From NCBI GenBank assembly GCA_963281155.1, contig CAUJLY010000006.1, positions 248,001 through 312,000 of the forward strand: 64,000 nt of DNA. Direction: 5' to 3'. The notes beneath the pieces are model-generated. The model had not been told where the DNA came from. It saw only the letters and a list, made by a program, of their open reading frames with translations, and made no database searches. Positions 1 through 12,238 of this stretch are shown in pieces. The translations under genes and the position numbers were made by a program. Each line of letters starts with the position of its first letter. Within the stretch, counting starts at the first letter, position 1. The stretch comes from Rhabditophanes sp. KR3021 (taxonomy: Eukaryota > Nematoda > Chromadorea > Rhabditida > Alloionematidae).

Positions 1-810
1 AGAAATAGAAATGGAAGTTATGTAACAGTTGAAATTGTTGCTAGTTCTGATATCATGATTTCGTTTGTCATTCCTTACGCTTCAACCACTGATGGTGAAT
101 TTCTTCCATGTGACAAAGATCAAAAAAATCCCTGCAGTTTTGACTACGTTTCTTTCATGCCCGTCCCAACTACTCAAACATGTGGTTCAATTTTATTAGA
201 TGTTGATCAAAGAATGATTGTTAATAATTTCACTGCGAGACTTTATGTAACATCGCCAAACTTTAATTGTGAAACCAAACAATATATTACTATTTATGAT
301 GACGCAAATAACTTTGAAGGAGTGAATACAATCGTGGATATTATGGATCCAACAACTATTTCCTTGGTAGATAACACTCAAGCTGCTGTATCCGGCTATG
401 ATGGACTAGTTCCGGCTTATAGATTTGGTACTATTTCTAAATATCCTGATGCAGTTATGCCTCATGGACATTTTGGTCATTATGTTCCAAGCACGGAAGA
501 GTGGGTAAATGGCACAACTCAATTTTATACCTTGTCAAAAGATTGTTCAATCGAAATTTACACTCTTTCATCTGTTTTACCAAACCAAATCCAAGTTGAT
601 GGAAAGAAATTAGCAACTGGATTCAGCCAAATTCAAATGAAAATGCTCAATTCCCAATATCAACAATTTATTGTACCAATGAAAGGATATGGTCTTCATA
701 CAATTAATATGACAAAAACTTATGTTTTTTACGTTGTTTGTTCTAATGTCAATGGAATTCATGATGCTGCTGGATATGTTGCTGGATATAATCGGAGACA
801 TCGTAATTAA
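1..810 (+). CDS. secreted IgGFc-binding-like family protein, C-terminal part (copy 1)
   Basis: The reading frame is open from the first base of the window to the stop at 808-810, so the 5' end lies outside. It encodes about 269 residues. Landmarks shared with the copies at 7248-8738 and 19836-21312 are a Cys-rich FDYVSFMPVP block, DQRMI, PAYRFG, the HYVPSTEEWVNGTTQF block, a Cys followed by SIEIY, and a C-terminal VVCSN...GYVAGYN. The HYVPS...W..G..F pattern recalls the IgGFc-binding domain of metazoan extracellular proteins; this is a family-level guess. The full-length copies start with signal peptides, so it is inferred to be secreted. N-glycosylation sequons are present. No frame breaks are seen. 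Confidence 0.75.
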   Translation, partial: RNRNGSYVTVEIVASSDIMISFVIPYASTTDGEFLPCDKDQKNPCSFDYVSFMPVPTTQTCGSILLDVDQRMIVNNFTARLYVTSPNFNCETKQYITIYDDANNFEGVNTIVDIMDPTTISLVDNTQAAVSGYDGLVPAYRFGTISKYPDAVMPHGHFGHYVPSTEEWVNGTTQFYTLSKDCSIEIYTLSSVLPNQIQVDGKKLATGFSQIQMKMLNSQYQQFIVPMKGYGLHTINMTKTYVFYVVCSNVNGIHDAAGYVAGYNRRHRN

Positions 811-2600
811 TTTTTATTAAATATTTTGTTTAATACAATTTCCTTCCAAATAAATAACATTCAATACACACATTTCCTTATCTGTAGTGTTATCAATTTT
901 TAACTGATAAAATTGATTGAAATGATTATCTTTAATAAAAAATGCATCCTTAGAGTGCAAAACTTCTCTGTATGTAGTTCATAATTATCTTATGTATGAA
1001 ATTTAATACTTTTATAAATAAATTGTGTCAAGTTTGTTTTATATTTTTTGATAATTTGTAACAGTCTATTCCTCAATAAACCAAAAAACAACTTGTTAAT
1101 GAATTACCAATTACAGCATATGTATATGGATGTACATTCAAACTTCCTTCATGCACAACTACTTTTAATTTAATAATATAATTTTAATATTCCATAAATA
1201 TTTCTTCAATTAATAATTTCTTTACTTAATAAATACACTTTTTTTAACTTGTTTCTATATTCAAACATACCATTTATTAAAATACCTAATTACTATTATA
1301 GATCTTGATACTACATAACAGCAAAGTTGATTATAAATTGTGTGTAAACATTTGTTAGTTGCACATATTATGTCCTACTTCCGATTATCACACTAGATCA
1401 TATAAAAGACGAACAAAAAGAGACTAAGACGGTTTAAAAAACCCAGTTTGAGGTTAGTATGCGTTCAGGATTCTATATGAATTCTGTTGGCAAATTTTGG
1501 AAGGAGATTTAAAAAGATCTCTAAAAAAGAACCAAAGAATGACGAATTGATTTTCCATTTTACAATCACTCGCTTGATGCCAGAATGTCAAGCTAACTGA
1601 ATTTTGTAATAGACATTTTTGGAAAAAGTTTTATATTCATCTTTCAATACTCATTTTGATTTTTAAGTGTCTAAACAAATACAAGTACGTATAAAAATGT
1701 TCGATTACTTGATCTCGCAGATCATCTATAAAAATTATTTCTAATAAACTTTACTTGACATTTAGAACGTTCTAAAAATAATGGCGCTAATCTTTTTAAA
1801 ACTTTTGATTACAAGGAAAAATCATCAGCTTTCATTCGGAAAGTATAACCATCAAATGCAGTGTATTTGTTTGTTAGGAAAAAGTATGCATCTTTTTGAT
1901 AGAACCCATTTTTGAAGATTGTTGATTTGTCACAAGGGAGAGTGCATTGCTTTTTGCAAAAATTTGAAAATGTTAAGTATTTTAATAAAGTGATAAACTA
2001 CCCTAAATAACTAAATATTATTGGATATTCTCTAAATAAAATTATGTGTTTTTGATTCTTAATTTGATGTAAAAATTGAGCGTATATAGAAGGAGGAATC
2101 TGTCAAATTCAATTATATTTTATATGACTTAAAAAGAGATAAATAATATTTATTAGGTTTAATCATTTTTCAATTATCTATTTTTCAAAAGCAATTCAAT
2201 TTTAGTATAGTATATATGTATTCCTCATTTTTGACTATTTAAAAGTTATAACCGTTAAAATAAAGCCTTCTTGATATTCAGAGAATTGGGTAATTAAACA
2301 GTAAATAACTTGTACCCATAGCAGTATGAATATTTAAACCTTGATTTGATATGTTTTCAATTATAGAGCTTATTCAGACAAATATTGAATGGATATTAAT
2401 GCAATTTAAATTGTTATTGTAGACATTTTTCGGCGGTAATTCAAATTTTTAGCTAAAATATTAAGTCTATTTAACCCACCTTTTTTTACATATTTTCAAT
2501 TTAATATTAAACATATAAATAAATAATAGGATAATAAAAGGTATTATGGCTTAAATATTGTCTGATTATAATGTTATTGCTATGAAGTCACTTTAATTTA
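811..2600. other. gene-poor AT-rich spacer
   Basis: No coding frame, RNA gene or repeat that I can support. AATAAA-like motifs soon after 811 could serve as polyadenylation signals for the gene upstream. Confidence 0.5.
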
Positions 2601-2680
2601 CTGAATTAATGACTTTAAAAAGTGGTATGAAAAAATGTATCCCCCATATTCTTGACCAAGATCAATTTATTTCAACAAAA

Positions 2681-2904
2681 ATGAAATTCATTTTCTCTAT
2701 TATTTTGGTTATTATTGGGCAATTTTATACCCAATACATTACTGCAAATCCTCTTTCACCTATTGATGGAATTAATGGAGCTGTTAATAATACAGTATAG
2801 GAGGTTTGACTGGTGGTCTAAGAAATTCAAATGGTTCTTTGGGTGGTATTCTTAGTCCTATTTTAAGTTTAGTTACTGGCTTACTTGGTGGTTTAGGAAA
2901 ATAA
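2681..2904 (+). CDS. small secreted Gly/Leu-rich peptide, one frame break
   Basis: ATG 2681 opens a typical signal peptide (MKFIFSIILVIIG, then a cut near ITA-NP). The mature part begins NPLSPIDGINGAV. A stop appears at about 2798, but the sequence continues in another frame as GGLTGGLRNSNGSLGGILS and ends TGLLGGLGK-stop at 2904. One missing base near 2799 would join the parts into a peptide of about 74 residues. The Gly-Leu repeats resemble short secreted antimicrobial or neuropeptide-like precursors of nematodes, but there is no specific family match. It could also be a decayed gene. An upstream in-frame ATG at 2609 is less likely because it would bury the signal peptide. Confidence 0.5.
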
Positions 2905-3926
2905 TTGTATAATTACATAATTATATTTTAAAATCCAATTTCAACAACATATTTTGATTTTGCAATTCTATTCCATACACAAATTCATTGATTCATTTAT
3001 TGTGTGTTTAGTATTATACTTATGTAATTGTTCAAACAAAAGTTAACTTATATCTTAAATGGCTTGTGATTGATGGTCGTCTACTTCCGTTCTATTATAT
3101 GCAACTAGTATATTTCCTTGTTGATCTATTGTTTTAAACCGAACATTGCAAACCTATGTAATCTATTTTTTATTTATTCTAATGATGAATCCTTCAAGTA
3201 GAAAAGCTATAGGAATTGCTTTAAACGAAACTCACATTCAAAAATCATGTCTAAAAGTTTTCCTTCAAGTTTGTTCTTAGCCAAAATAAACAGCAAGTCT
3301 TTTAACATAGTTAATAAAAGGAAAGGGACCGTTTTTGAAAGAGCAGAGCCAATAATTTATAGCTGTGGTTTTGAGAATAACATATTAAACATGACAACAC
3401 TTGATAATGCAAACGGTTGATTTTAATATATCAAGATTACAATTACACACAAAATGTAAAATGTCGTTTTGACAGCGACCATCTTAAAGGCAATTTATCT
3501 CCTTATTGTTGGTTTCGACCATCCGAATAAAATATCATAAAATGCATATTGAAATTTTGAATGCGTACAGGTGTATACCATAACAATATACATAATATAC
3601 GATAAAACGAACAAGGTCTAATATAAAATTAAATAATATCACCATGCTCATATGCTAATTCTTTTCCACAAATAGGTAGTATAGTCGGTTTTTAAATCCT
3701 GATTTATGGATTTTCAGTCCGCATTTAATCATTAACATCGATTATATACTGAATAAATTGTTTTAATGATTAAAAACTTGAAATATATTGGCTAAAAAGA
3801 CAATTTATATAAAAATGGAATGTATTTAATGAAAATGTAAATAAAAAATAAATAGCAACGAGAAAGTTTCGGAAAAGTAGAATGTGATTATTCGGGTTTT
3901 GAGAGTATTTCGGTAAGATCTTATGA
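2905..3926. other. spacer without recognisable features
   Basis: AT-rich; no supported gene or repeat seen. Confidence 0.45.
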
Positions 3927-4346
3927 TTGTCGGATGTGGAACAAGCGAATACGAATGAATTTTGCAGAATTATTTTAGCATCATTAGCAAAAGAAATATT
4001 TTTATCTCCCGGAGATAATAATTGTGAATCTACTATGAAAGCTACTATTTTTAACTCAAATCATCCATGGACAGGTAAACAAGTTACTTTACCTAGTCTA
4101 CTACTATCAAAAGAAATTGTCTTCAATCATTCTGAAGAATCTGAACTTCCTATTACATCTATAAATACAGATGTGCCAATGATTTGTCTAGGCAGTCAAT
4201 TTGCTCATAAAACTGATGGTAAATCAAAAAGAGCTTTTACGACGATGGTTCCTAAGATTGGTCAATTTGTGCAGGGTGAAAGTTCGTTTACTTTGTTGAA
4301 TGATGGATATTATTTAGAAGTTTATGGTAAGTTTTATTTTATATAA
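3927..4346 (+). pseudogene. fragment of the secreted IgGFc-binding-like family (copy 2)
   Basis: An open frame without a convincing start (TTG at 3927). The last third reads MVPKIGQFVQGESSFTLL then YYLEVYG, which lines up with HYVPSTEEWVNGTTQFYTL and SIEIY of copy 1. The final codons read GTAAGT..., so the frame may run into an intron at about 4324. The N-terminal half is too diverged to align by eye. It is most likely a relic or an isolated exon of a divergent member. No signal peptide and no C-terminal VVC...GY block were found nearby. Confidence 0.45.
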
Positions 4347-5031
4347 AAATGGGAAAATATGCCTTATTTTGAATTATAAAAAATGTTTTTCTTGATTGTC
4401 CGCAAGATTATCCTTCTAAATCCGGTTTAAAAATTAAAGAGGACCGAAATAACCGGATATACATATACCTACGGGCATTTTTAAAACTCGTTTAAATTAA
4501 CTTATTTTTTATAATGAAATGGTTGATATAAAGAGCAAAAATAGTCAGAATTTTGATACAGAATTGCACTAATAATTAATTTAGTTTCAAAAACATGCCA
4601 TACAAATTTTTTGTTTTAATAAAATAAATACCTATTTTAATTTATGTTATTTTATTATTGTTTTGAATAACATATTAGGATGTTATTACTATGCGTATTT
4701 TTATATGATTACAAACGCATCATTTTAGTGCATTTTGTATGTTAAAAAAATTACCTTTTAATTGCCTATTACAATTGTCGCTTATGTGTTGTATGGTCAT
4801 CTTAAAAAGATTGCACTAACGCATTTTAATACAATTTGTAAGAAAATTTAAATTACAACAGTATGGCCAGAATTGTGTAATGTAAAAATTTTAATATTAT
4901 ATTAACTAATAAGTAGGGATGTTGCTTAATCTTTATTTAAGATTGTTAAGATTGGGATTCATTTTATTCTCCAACAAATTTAAACAAATCTGGTACAAAT
5001 AATGCATGTCAAAAATTGTTTGAGCCGATTC

Positions 5032-6171
5032 AGAGAAGCGAACCAATAGAGTTTGAAAAAAGAAGCAATGTATTAGTTAAAGAAAGAAGTCTCATACCTG
5101 TTCAAGAAAGACTCAGGAAAGGATCAGTGAATCTGTTCAGGAAAAAATCAGTGAACCAGTTCAGGAAAAAAGCCGCAAAGCATTAAAAGAAACCCTTGCT
5201 AAATTAAAAATAAACAAGCTGAAGAATTAATTGTCGAGAGAGTAAATGTTTTGAAGATAACTGATGATTATACTGACGTTCATAGAAACAAAAAAATTGT
5301 AAACCGAAAATGTTTTGATGCTCTAAGAATATGCGCGGAGGCAGAGATTAAATATTTTGACAAGGTCTCTCGGTCAATTGAAGAATACAAATTTATCACA
5401 AATTCATCTGATCCTTCTTTAGTCAGTGTAAACATTGTGATCGATCTTGATGAATATTTTGAGGTAAAAGAAGTTTTGTCGACATATGGAAAGAGACGAC
5501 AATATGGATTTTCTAAAAATACGCAGACTAAGGACTCGTCTATTTGGGTTGAAAAGTCACTTGACAACATACAAGCCCAAAACATTTATGACAACAGCAA
5601 ATTATGGCAAAATTGATTGTAATCAAATAAGGAAAGTTATAGTGGACGAATCGTCACAAATGATGCTTGCCAATTTTCTTTATATGGCGGCGTATTTTCC
5701 TAATGCAACAAGTTTTATTTTCCTACTGAAAATGAAGAAATTCAAGAATCGAATATTTATCAGTTCTCAATAACGTGCAAGATTCAAATGCTATTCCATC
5801 TGCTGGCCTCGTAAAATCATATAGAATGCATTCATCTCTCTTGAAGTTAGTTTCTGTATCCTATTACGGAGATGCATTAGAGTCTGGAGTTAGTGAAAAA
5901 GACCGTCAATTGGCTTTGAGTAGAATTAAATTCCCTGACAAAGAATGTCCTTTATTGTGGATTGGCACTTGTAAAATTAGATCTGAAAATGCCCTATTTA
6001 CTTCTTTGAAAAATGTGAGAGAAGGACAGTCAGTTTTGAGGATGGTCAAAAAACTAAAAAAAAGTGGATTCAAAGATGATCAAATCGGAATCATTTGTAT
6101 TTATAATGGTCAAGTGAAAAACACTAACATTATTTGCAAAAGATTGAGTAATCATAAATTTATTAGAAATT
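5032..6171 (+). pseudogene. UPF1-like superfamily 1 RNA helicase relic
   Basis: Three overlapping frames together give the middle and C-terminal part of a UPF1/SMG-2-like helicase. A Walker B-like VDESSQ (normally DEASQ) lies at about 5650, the YRMHSSL motif at about 5820, and IGIICIYNGQ, which corresponds to the family's IGVITPYxxQ, at about 6088. The frame changes near 5590 and again near 5770. No Walker A motif is seen. Before it, at 5080-5200, lies a short charged repeat of the type EPVQEK/ESVQEK. Nematodes carry many UPF1-like helicase paralogs, and this one looks dead. It could have come with a mobile element, but no ends were seen. Confidence 0.6.
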
Positions 6172-6173
6172 GA

Positions 6174-7247
6174 TACTCAATTTAAGTGTGAGTTTTTTAG
6201 TGATTATAAACAAAAATACGATTAACAATAAAATTTTTTTTATAGATAGATAAGGTGATCACAACTAACCAAAGATTGCAATTTTATCAATTGTCTACTT
6301 TAAGAAATTAATATAATCAGGAATTAGATTCGGTGCTATAGAAAGTTAATAGAACTTAGGGAATAGAAGTATTTCTAGAATTTTTATCTAAAAAGCTTGT
6401 ATAAGAATTATATTGTTTTTATTGTAAGCATGAGTTATGTTAATTTCATTAAAAATCATTTTGCCTAAAAATGATATTAAATCAAAAAAGTTTATGACCT
6501 CTGTTCTTAAAATTATTTAGAATAAAAGTTTGTTTATTTTAGAAAATGATGATAATATTTAGAGATTTATTGTAAGTTATATTTTTATATAAAACAATAA
6601 GAGATAATTATCATTCGCACACTTTATTTTGAAGCGAATATACATCTATATGAAAACGGACATATTAGTGCTAGCCGGAATTATGCAAAAGTAAAACATA
6701 ATTGCTTTGGTTACATTTTAAGTTTATTTAAAGTATAGTTTTAAATTTAAACATTTTGTATCGAAAAATTGCATAAAAATTAAAGGTATAACCATAATGT
6801 TATGACTAGAGGCTTCTACTACTAGTGATTTTTCAGATCCGCTAATTGGACTGTTATTTAATTTATGTACTTTTAAATGAATTTTTTTGTTTCTTGTTGT
6901 ATATTTCTTGCCACAGACAAATAATGTGTACATTTGATGGAAATGTTTGATGTTGTATGATAAAAAATCAAAATAATTTATTTTATACCAATTTTCTTAG
7001 TTTTCGTCATCAAATTACATAGACAAATTTAGTTAACAGTAGTATTTGACTATTTATTATGTTATTATGAAGAGTAGCTGGATAAAACTCTATTTTTTTT
7101 AATTCTGCGAAAGTACAAGTATAGTTTGTATTTTGGAATATTTCACAGTTATTAATTTCAAATGCACCATTCAAACAAATAAATTTTAAATAATTTATTT
7201 CATCTCATTAAAATCATTTATATATGTAAAATATAACCGTAATTGTA
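6174..7247. other. spacer without recognisable features
   Basis: AT-rich; small ORFs only, none with recognisable content. Confidence 0.4.
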
Positions 7248-8738
7248 TCAAACTTTGTAATTAAAACCAGTCAAATAACCATAAGCAACGTTAGATGGTT
7301 CAATTTTAGGACACACAACATAAGCAACGTATTTTCTTTTAGCTTCGAATGTATGTTGTCTTTCACCACTGACACTGATTTCGTATCTAACAAATGGTTT
7401 GCCAAAGAACTTAATTTTTTCTGATTTTAGGAAAAGTCTTGGATTAATTACACCACCATCCATAGATAAATCAAAGGTAGAGCCGGTATCTTCAGCATAA
7501 ACTTCAAGAACACAATGGAACATAAAAGTAAAAAATTCAGTAGTTCCTGTCACCCATTCGTCCATTGAAGGTACATAGTGAGCTATTTTGCCACTCAATG
7601 TTGTACTTGGATTGAATCTGTCGGCTTTTGCACCTCCAAATCTATATGTAGGAATTTTCCCATTAACTGAAGAAGTAGCAACATAATGTGAGTTCATTGC
7701 AAAAGAAGTCTGGACATTTTTGTTAACAGTAATTGCTGTTGTTCCATCTTTAAAATTTTCGGTAACTAATGACACTATTGCCTCCTTTGTACAAGTTGAA
7801 GTTAGAAGTGGAGAAGAAAAGAAAATATCCATGGTAAAGTCAGCTGAAATGATTCTTTTGTCACCAGCAACTCCTTTCCTTGGGCATACTTCATTTTTAG
7901 AAGGTATTGGCATGTAAGAAACATAACTTTCCTTACACCCAACGCAATCCTTAGCATCATTTCCTTTTGTTGAAAATGGAGCAATTAAATTGATAAGAAT
8001 AGGAGAACTTGAAGTCAAAGCAATTGTGTAGTTGCCAATTTCATTTTGTGAATAAGTCAACAAATTCAAAGCTTTTGACCCAATACTACCATTAACTGAG
8101 TAAACTTGACTATGTTTAACTTCTCCATTAAAATAAATATGAGCTGAAACCAAAATATCAGTAGCTGTTTCTACTGTTGGAACAATTGTAATCATCGATG
8201 CTTGGAAGTCAATTGATGGAGGAATAGAAAAAATATAATCAGTTCCAGCAATTTGTTTTGAAGGAACAAGCCACATATCACCACCAACAGATTCTTGATC
8301 AAAGAATTCAGCAAATACTTTTACTGGTTCTGTACAATCGACAAAAATACGCTGATCTTGATTAAGTTGTCCGGAGACATATGGTGCTGTTGGGCTAAGT
8401 GTCTTAATCAAATTATTTGCAGGGAGATTGACCTAAGCAAGGTTGTTATTATTTTTATTAATTATTTTAAATCTTACAATTGATTCTCGTCCTGGAACTG
8501 CATAAAATTGAGATACCATTGGAGTTTTTCTTCCATTTAACTGATATCTAAGATTGCATTGTGCTTCGGATGATGTAGTAGCCAAAATATAAATATTAGC
8601 TTGAGCAGATGAACTCAATGATACATTTCTTGTTGGAATAGTAAAATACCCATATGAAAAGACAAAGTTTTTTCCATCAGAATCTGCAGCAGAAGCTGTT
8701 GAAGCTAGTAGAAGTATGGCAACTAATAATTTGAACAT
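7248..8738 (-). CDS. secreted IgGFc-binding-like family protein with one in-frame amber stop (copy 3)
   Basis: One continuous frame of about 496 codons runs from ATG 8738 to the stop at 7248, interrupted only by a TAG at 8435-8433; the same frame continues on both sides. The N-terminus is a signal peptide (MFKLLVAILLLASTASA) followed by DSDGKNFVFSYGYF, which fits the start of IgGFc-binding-like proteins. Later landmarks are the DCVGCKESYVSYMPIP block, PTYRFGG, the HYVPSMDEWVTGTTEFF block, CVLEVYAED, and the ending VVC...YGYLTGFNYKV. TAG is one C-to-T step from CAG (Gln). It may be a nonsense allele, readthrough or a base error. A TATATAAAG box lies 30-40 nt before the ATG. No intron is seen, whereas copy 4 has one. 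Confidence 0.75.
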
Positions 8739-8769
8739 TTTGTTGATACTAATAATATTATTTCAAAGT

Positions 8770-8778
8770 CTTTATATA
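8770..8778 (-). promoter_or_regulatory. TATA box of the 7248-8738 gene
   Basis: TATATAAAG on the minus strand, about 32 nt before the ATG. The same motif precedes several other secreted-protein genes in this window. Confidence 0.5.
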
Positions 8779-8850
8779 CTTTTCAATTCTCGATAAACTT
8801 ATTAATTTTCCTAATTTGACGTACTTTTATTGACATACTGATATCGTTTG

Positions 8851-8980
8851 CTTTATTGCTTTGTATCAATCGGTTCATCTCTTGTATAATACTGGTAATT
8901 TGTGAAATCTTCGTGTCTTATTTCTTTGTATCAATCGGTTCATATTTTGTGTAATATTGGTAATTTGTAAAATCTTCGTG
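8851..8980. repeat. two tandem copies of a 65-bp unit
   Basis: The string TTGTATCAATCGGTTCAT recurs at a period of 65 bp (8861 and 8926), followed in each unit by a similar GTAAT.CTGGTAATTTGT.AAATCTTCGTG stretch. The pair lies just upstream of the minus-strand gene's TATA box and could be a duplicated upstream element. Confidence 0.7.
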
Positions 8981-9509
8981 CTTTTATCAGTTAAAATTGA
9001 TATATCGTTTTTTTATTTTCATACAATATAGATTTAGATGTTGTATTTGTGATCATTGATAACTGCATTTTATTTTTAATCTTTTTGTGTCATTATTCTG
9101 ATTGTCGAAATAAATAGCTAAATGTTTGTATTATAATATTTCATAGTTAAGTGAGACATTCGTAGTATGTCTATTTCAGAAAATAGTTTAAACAATCATT
9201 TAATTCATGTGTTGTCAATTATTCCTATCGAAAAATATCTGCTTGCTTTCATTATAAAAAACAAAAAGATTTAAATATTTTTTAATTGAACATTCAGAAT
9301 AGCTGAAAAGAAGATTAATTAATGAATTGAAAAAATCCAAACAAATTATCATCGTAATGGATAAAATCAAGAAGACATAACAATGCATTTTAACGCCGAA
9401 TAACGTAACATACTTATATTATTTTATTAGTAATTTGTTTCTTAATGTTTTATTCCATTTAACATAAACATTTATATTTTTTAACCTGCAACATTCAAAC
9501 ATTTTATTT

Positions 9510-12237
9510 CACTGTTCGGCCTGTTGTTAATATAGTAAATTTTCATAATATAAATTTTTTATGTTTTTAAAACTTCATAACTTTTTATTTTCTGCGAATA
9601 AAAATCAACAATTATACTCATTTTGTTTGTATTTTTGAGCTCTATAACATAGTCTTAACCAATTTAAACAAACTTTATTCCAAAAAAGATTTACGAAGTT
9701 TGTCATGACCCTAACCTATATGCAATTGTAAAAAATATATAGGATTAAGTGTAGTTTTTCAAGACGATTATAATGAGTATCAAATTATAAAAATTGCACG
9801 TCGTTTTGAAGAGCTATGATTGTTTTGATATACTTTTTTTGTATATTTTTGACTAATTTATGCTATTAACTTGAGCAGTTTAATGCTTAAAATATCATAC
9901 TAGTGGTTGTTAAGTCTAATTAATTATTTCAATTATTTGTACTAACATTGCGATATTCAATTTTGCATTGTTCTCGAGTTTATATATAAATTAATTAGTT
10001 TGTATCATATTTTAAGCATGGTGTTTAAAAACGAAATAGCTGAGCTCGAAAAACAATTAATCGCCTTAGAACAATCTAATTCGATGTTTAAAATCCGTGA
10101 GGATCAACAAGGAATAAAAGAGTTGATGGAGTCAAAAATTGAAAAGGAAGCAAATTATGATCTTCTTCTGGAACAAAACTTGCAATTAAAGGAAAAGATT
10201 AACGAGTTGGAAACAAAACAGACGCAGCAGGTACGTTTAATCACAACTAAAAGTATTTAGATAGTAAGAAAGTCCAACGACATTTTAGTCAAGTTGAATA
10301 GCTGGAATCAAAGCAATTTTAAACTGAGAGCTGAGAAATTTTCATTATCATAGTAACTAATATTATAGTTTTTAACTTTCTACATTTTGTTTAGAATTGT
10401 TCATTCAAAAATAAAATAATTGATTTTGAAGATGTAATCGCTGAAGGTGAGCGATGTGTTATGTTTGGGTTCAAATGTGGTGCTCGAAAAAGCTATAGTG
10501 AAATAGCACCTAACAACAAACGAATTAGGATAAAGATTTTGTCTAATGTATATAATTTTCTTAGCACTGGTTCAGTCGATGCTGAATTCTTGAATGACTT
10601 TTATCATCAAAATTCTCAAGAAACTTCGACATCTAAGGCTCTTGTGCCAGTTGAAGCTACGGCTAGAATTCTTGCTCTCAACCATTTGAGTTATAACAAA
10701 TTGGAGACATTAAGAATTAGTCTTTTAGCTTTGCGCTTCAATCTATTCCCAGGTGTTAAACTGATAAAAGAATACATCAAAAAAAACTCTTATGAGATGG
10801 TCCCGTTTAAATCTCATAATGCAGAGTCACATCTTCATGATGATAGTATTGCTTTTATACGAACACATCTTCGAGAATTCTTAGTGGAAAGATGTGAAGC
10901 TTTGATGTCGGCAGGTAATTTGAAAATTGACGGTAGAACTATTTCCATTTCCATCACCGGAGATAGAGGAAAAGAAAAATCTCGAGTCGGGTTTATGTAA
11001 CCAAGGACCAGTTGTCATCACTCTTGTCTTAGATGTACTATTAAACTGAGAAAAGCAACCTTTGGAAATTACTATGATCTTGAAGCAACACCTAGAGAAC
11101 CTAGAGTTCGAGGTAAAGATAGTGATTGTTTATCAAAAGTGACGCATGATTTTCTATCAATTGTGAATCCAGACAATATTTTAGTGGCTCCCTTACACTT
11201 ATCAATGAGAGTCTTTGCAGAGAAGTTCTGGTTAACAATCTTAGTTCTGACGATAAATTAAAATTAGACTGCAACTTCTTTGATTTGTCGACTCCAGCTG
11301 CAGTATATTGGCAAAAGTTTAGTGGAAAGTCTGTAAGAATATTGAGACTCTTTTTAAGGATTTGCCTTGTGGTGGAATTATAGTAGCTATGAGGCAGATC
11401 CTTGAACATCTTGCAATCATCAGTCACCTATCTGGAACAGAGGAGTTAACAGATGAACAACTGGAATTGATAAAAACTTCAATCAATGGGATCAAAGCCT
11501 TGGCACAGCTTAAAGTGTGTAAAAACATTAGTGTAACGCCATATATACACATGCTATTGGAGCACTTACTTCCTCAAGTCGAAAAATTGAAAAGTGTAAG
11601 CTTCTTTAGTGACCAATGTTCGGAAAACATTCATGGTTACATGCACAAGGACATCGATCGAGTTGCAGCATTAGGTCATAGAGAAGAACTTTTATTTTTT
11701 GTCAGTCAACATACTTTCCGGCAGAAACTATTTGATACTGCAAAAATAAACTAATTTTTTGTTTTAATATTATGGTACTTTGTTTAAATAATTTATTAAT
11801 CTTATATCTTTGTTTCTAACGTCATTAAATATTGATAAATCGTCAAAAATATAGTATGAAAAGGTTAATTTTTGGTTAAATATCAAAACCATAATAACTC
11901 TTCAAAACGACATACGATTTTTATAATTTTATACTCATTGGAATTGTCTTGAAAAACTACATCTAATTCTATATTTTCAGCCAATTCGGATCCGAAATAT
12001 TTTGTTTATAGTTAGATATAGAGAGGGTCTTGACAAAATTCATAAATTTTTTGTTGAATAAAGTTTACTTAAATTGGTTAAAACTATGTTATAGAGCTCG
12101 AAAGACAAACAAAATGAGTATAAAATGTTTTTTCTGTGAGTGTAGATCATTGAAATATAGCAATTTAAAAAATCCCTTTGGCAAGGAAACGAGAACGCAA
12201 ACATGGAATTACTATATTAACAACAGGCCAAACAGTA
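9510..12237 (+). mobile_element. CAC-ended DNA transposon, copy A (RAG1/Transib/CACTA-like)
   Basis: The left end is CACTGTTCGGCCTGTTG at 9510. The right end carries the inverse (CAACAGGCCAAACAGT) up to about 12237. The outer 29 bp match with two differences. Inside, long imperfect subterminal inverted repeats follow: 9617-9680 pairs with 12050-12125, including a GAGCTCTATAAC box that is similar in the other copies. The enclosed transposase gene is damaged. No clear target-site duplication is seen at either edge. Confidence 0.75.
10018..11754 (+). pseudogene. transposase of copy A, lacking the second catalytic block
   Basis: Exon 1 (10018-10230) encodes a coiled coil rich in Glu, Lys and Leu that ends KQTQQ. 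A GT...AG intron at 10231-10394 splits the gene at the same codon as in copy B. Exon 2 carries GERCVMFGFK, SKALVPVEATARILAL, and ISITGDRGKEKSRVG with the presumed first catalytic Asp. After VGF a block of about 50-60 codons present in copy B is missing, including VGDF with the presumed second Asp. The frame then shifts into QGPVCHHSCLRCTIKLRK. The C-terminal ORF 11362-11754 has the FFSDQCSENIHGYMHKD motif with the presumed catalytic Glu. The gene is inactive. Confidence 0.75.
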
Positions 12238-12238
12238 T

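Noticed and set aside
2781..2798. An 18-nt intron (GTTAATAA...TATAG) in the small Gly-Leu peptide gene
   Set aside because: Removing it does not restore the Gly-Leu reading frame, so a one-base indel is the simpler explanation.
5032..6171. Helitron helicase
   Set aside because: The motifs are UPF1-like (DESSQ, YRMH), not PIF1-like, and no Rep domain or hairpin end is seen.
7720..7917. Plus-strand ORFs across 7.7-8.5 kb
   Set aside because: They lie opposite the well-supported minus-strand secreted-family gene and have no content of their own.
9510..12237. Retroelement or Helitron at 9.5-12.2 kb
   Set aside because: There is no reverse transcriptase, RNase H or Rep/helicase motif, and clear terminal inverted repeats show a cut-and-paste DNA element.
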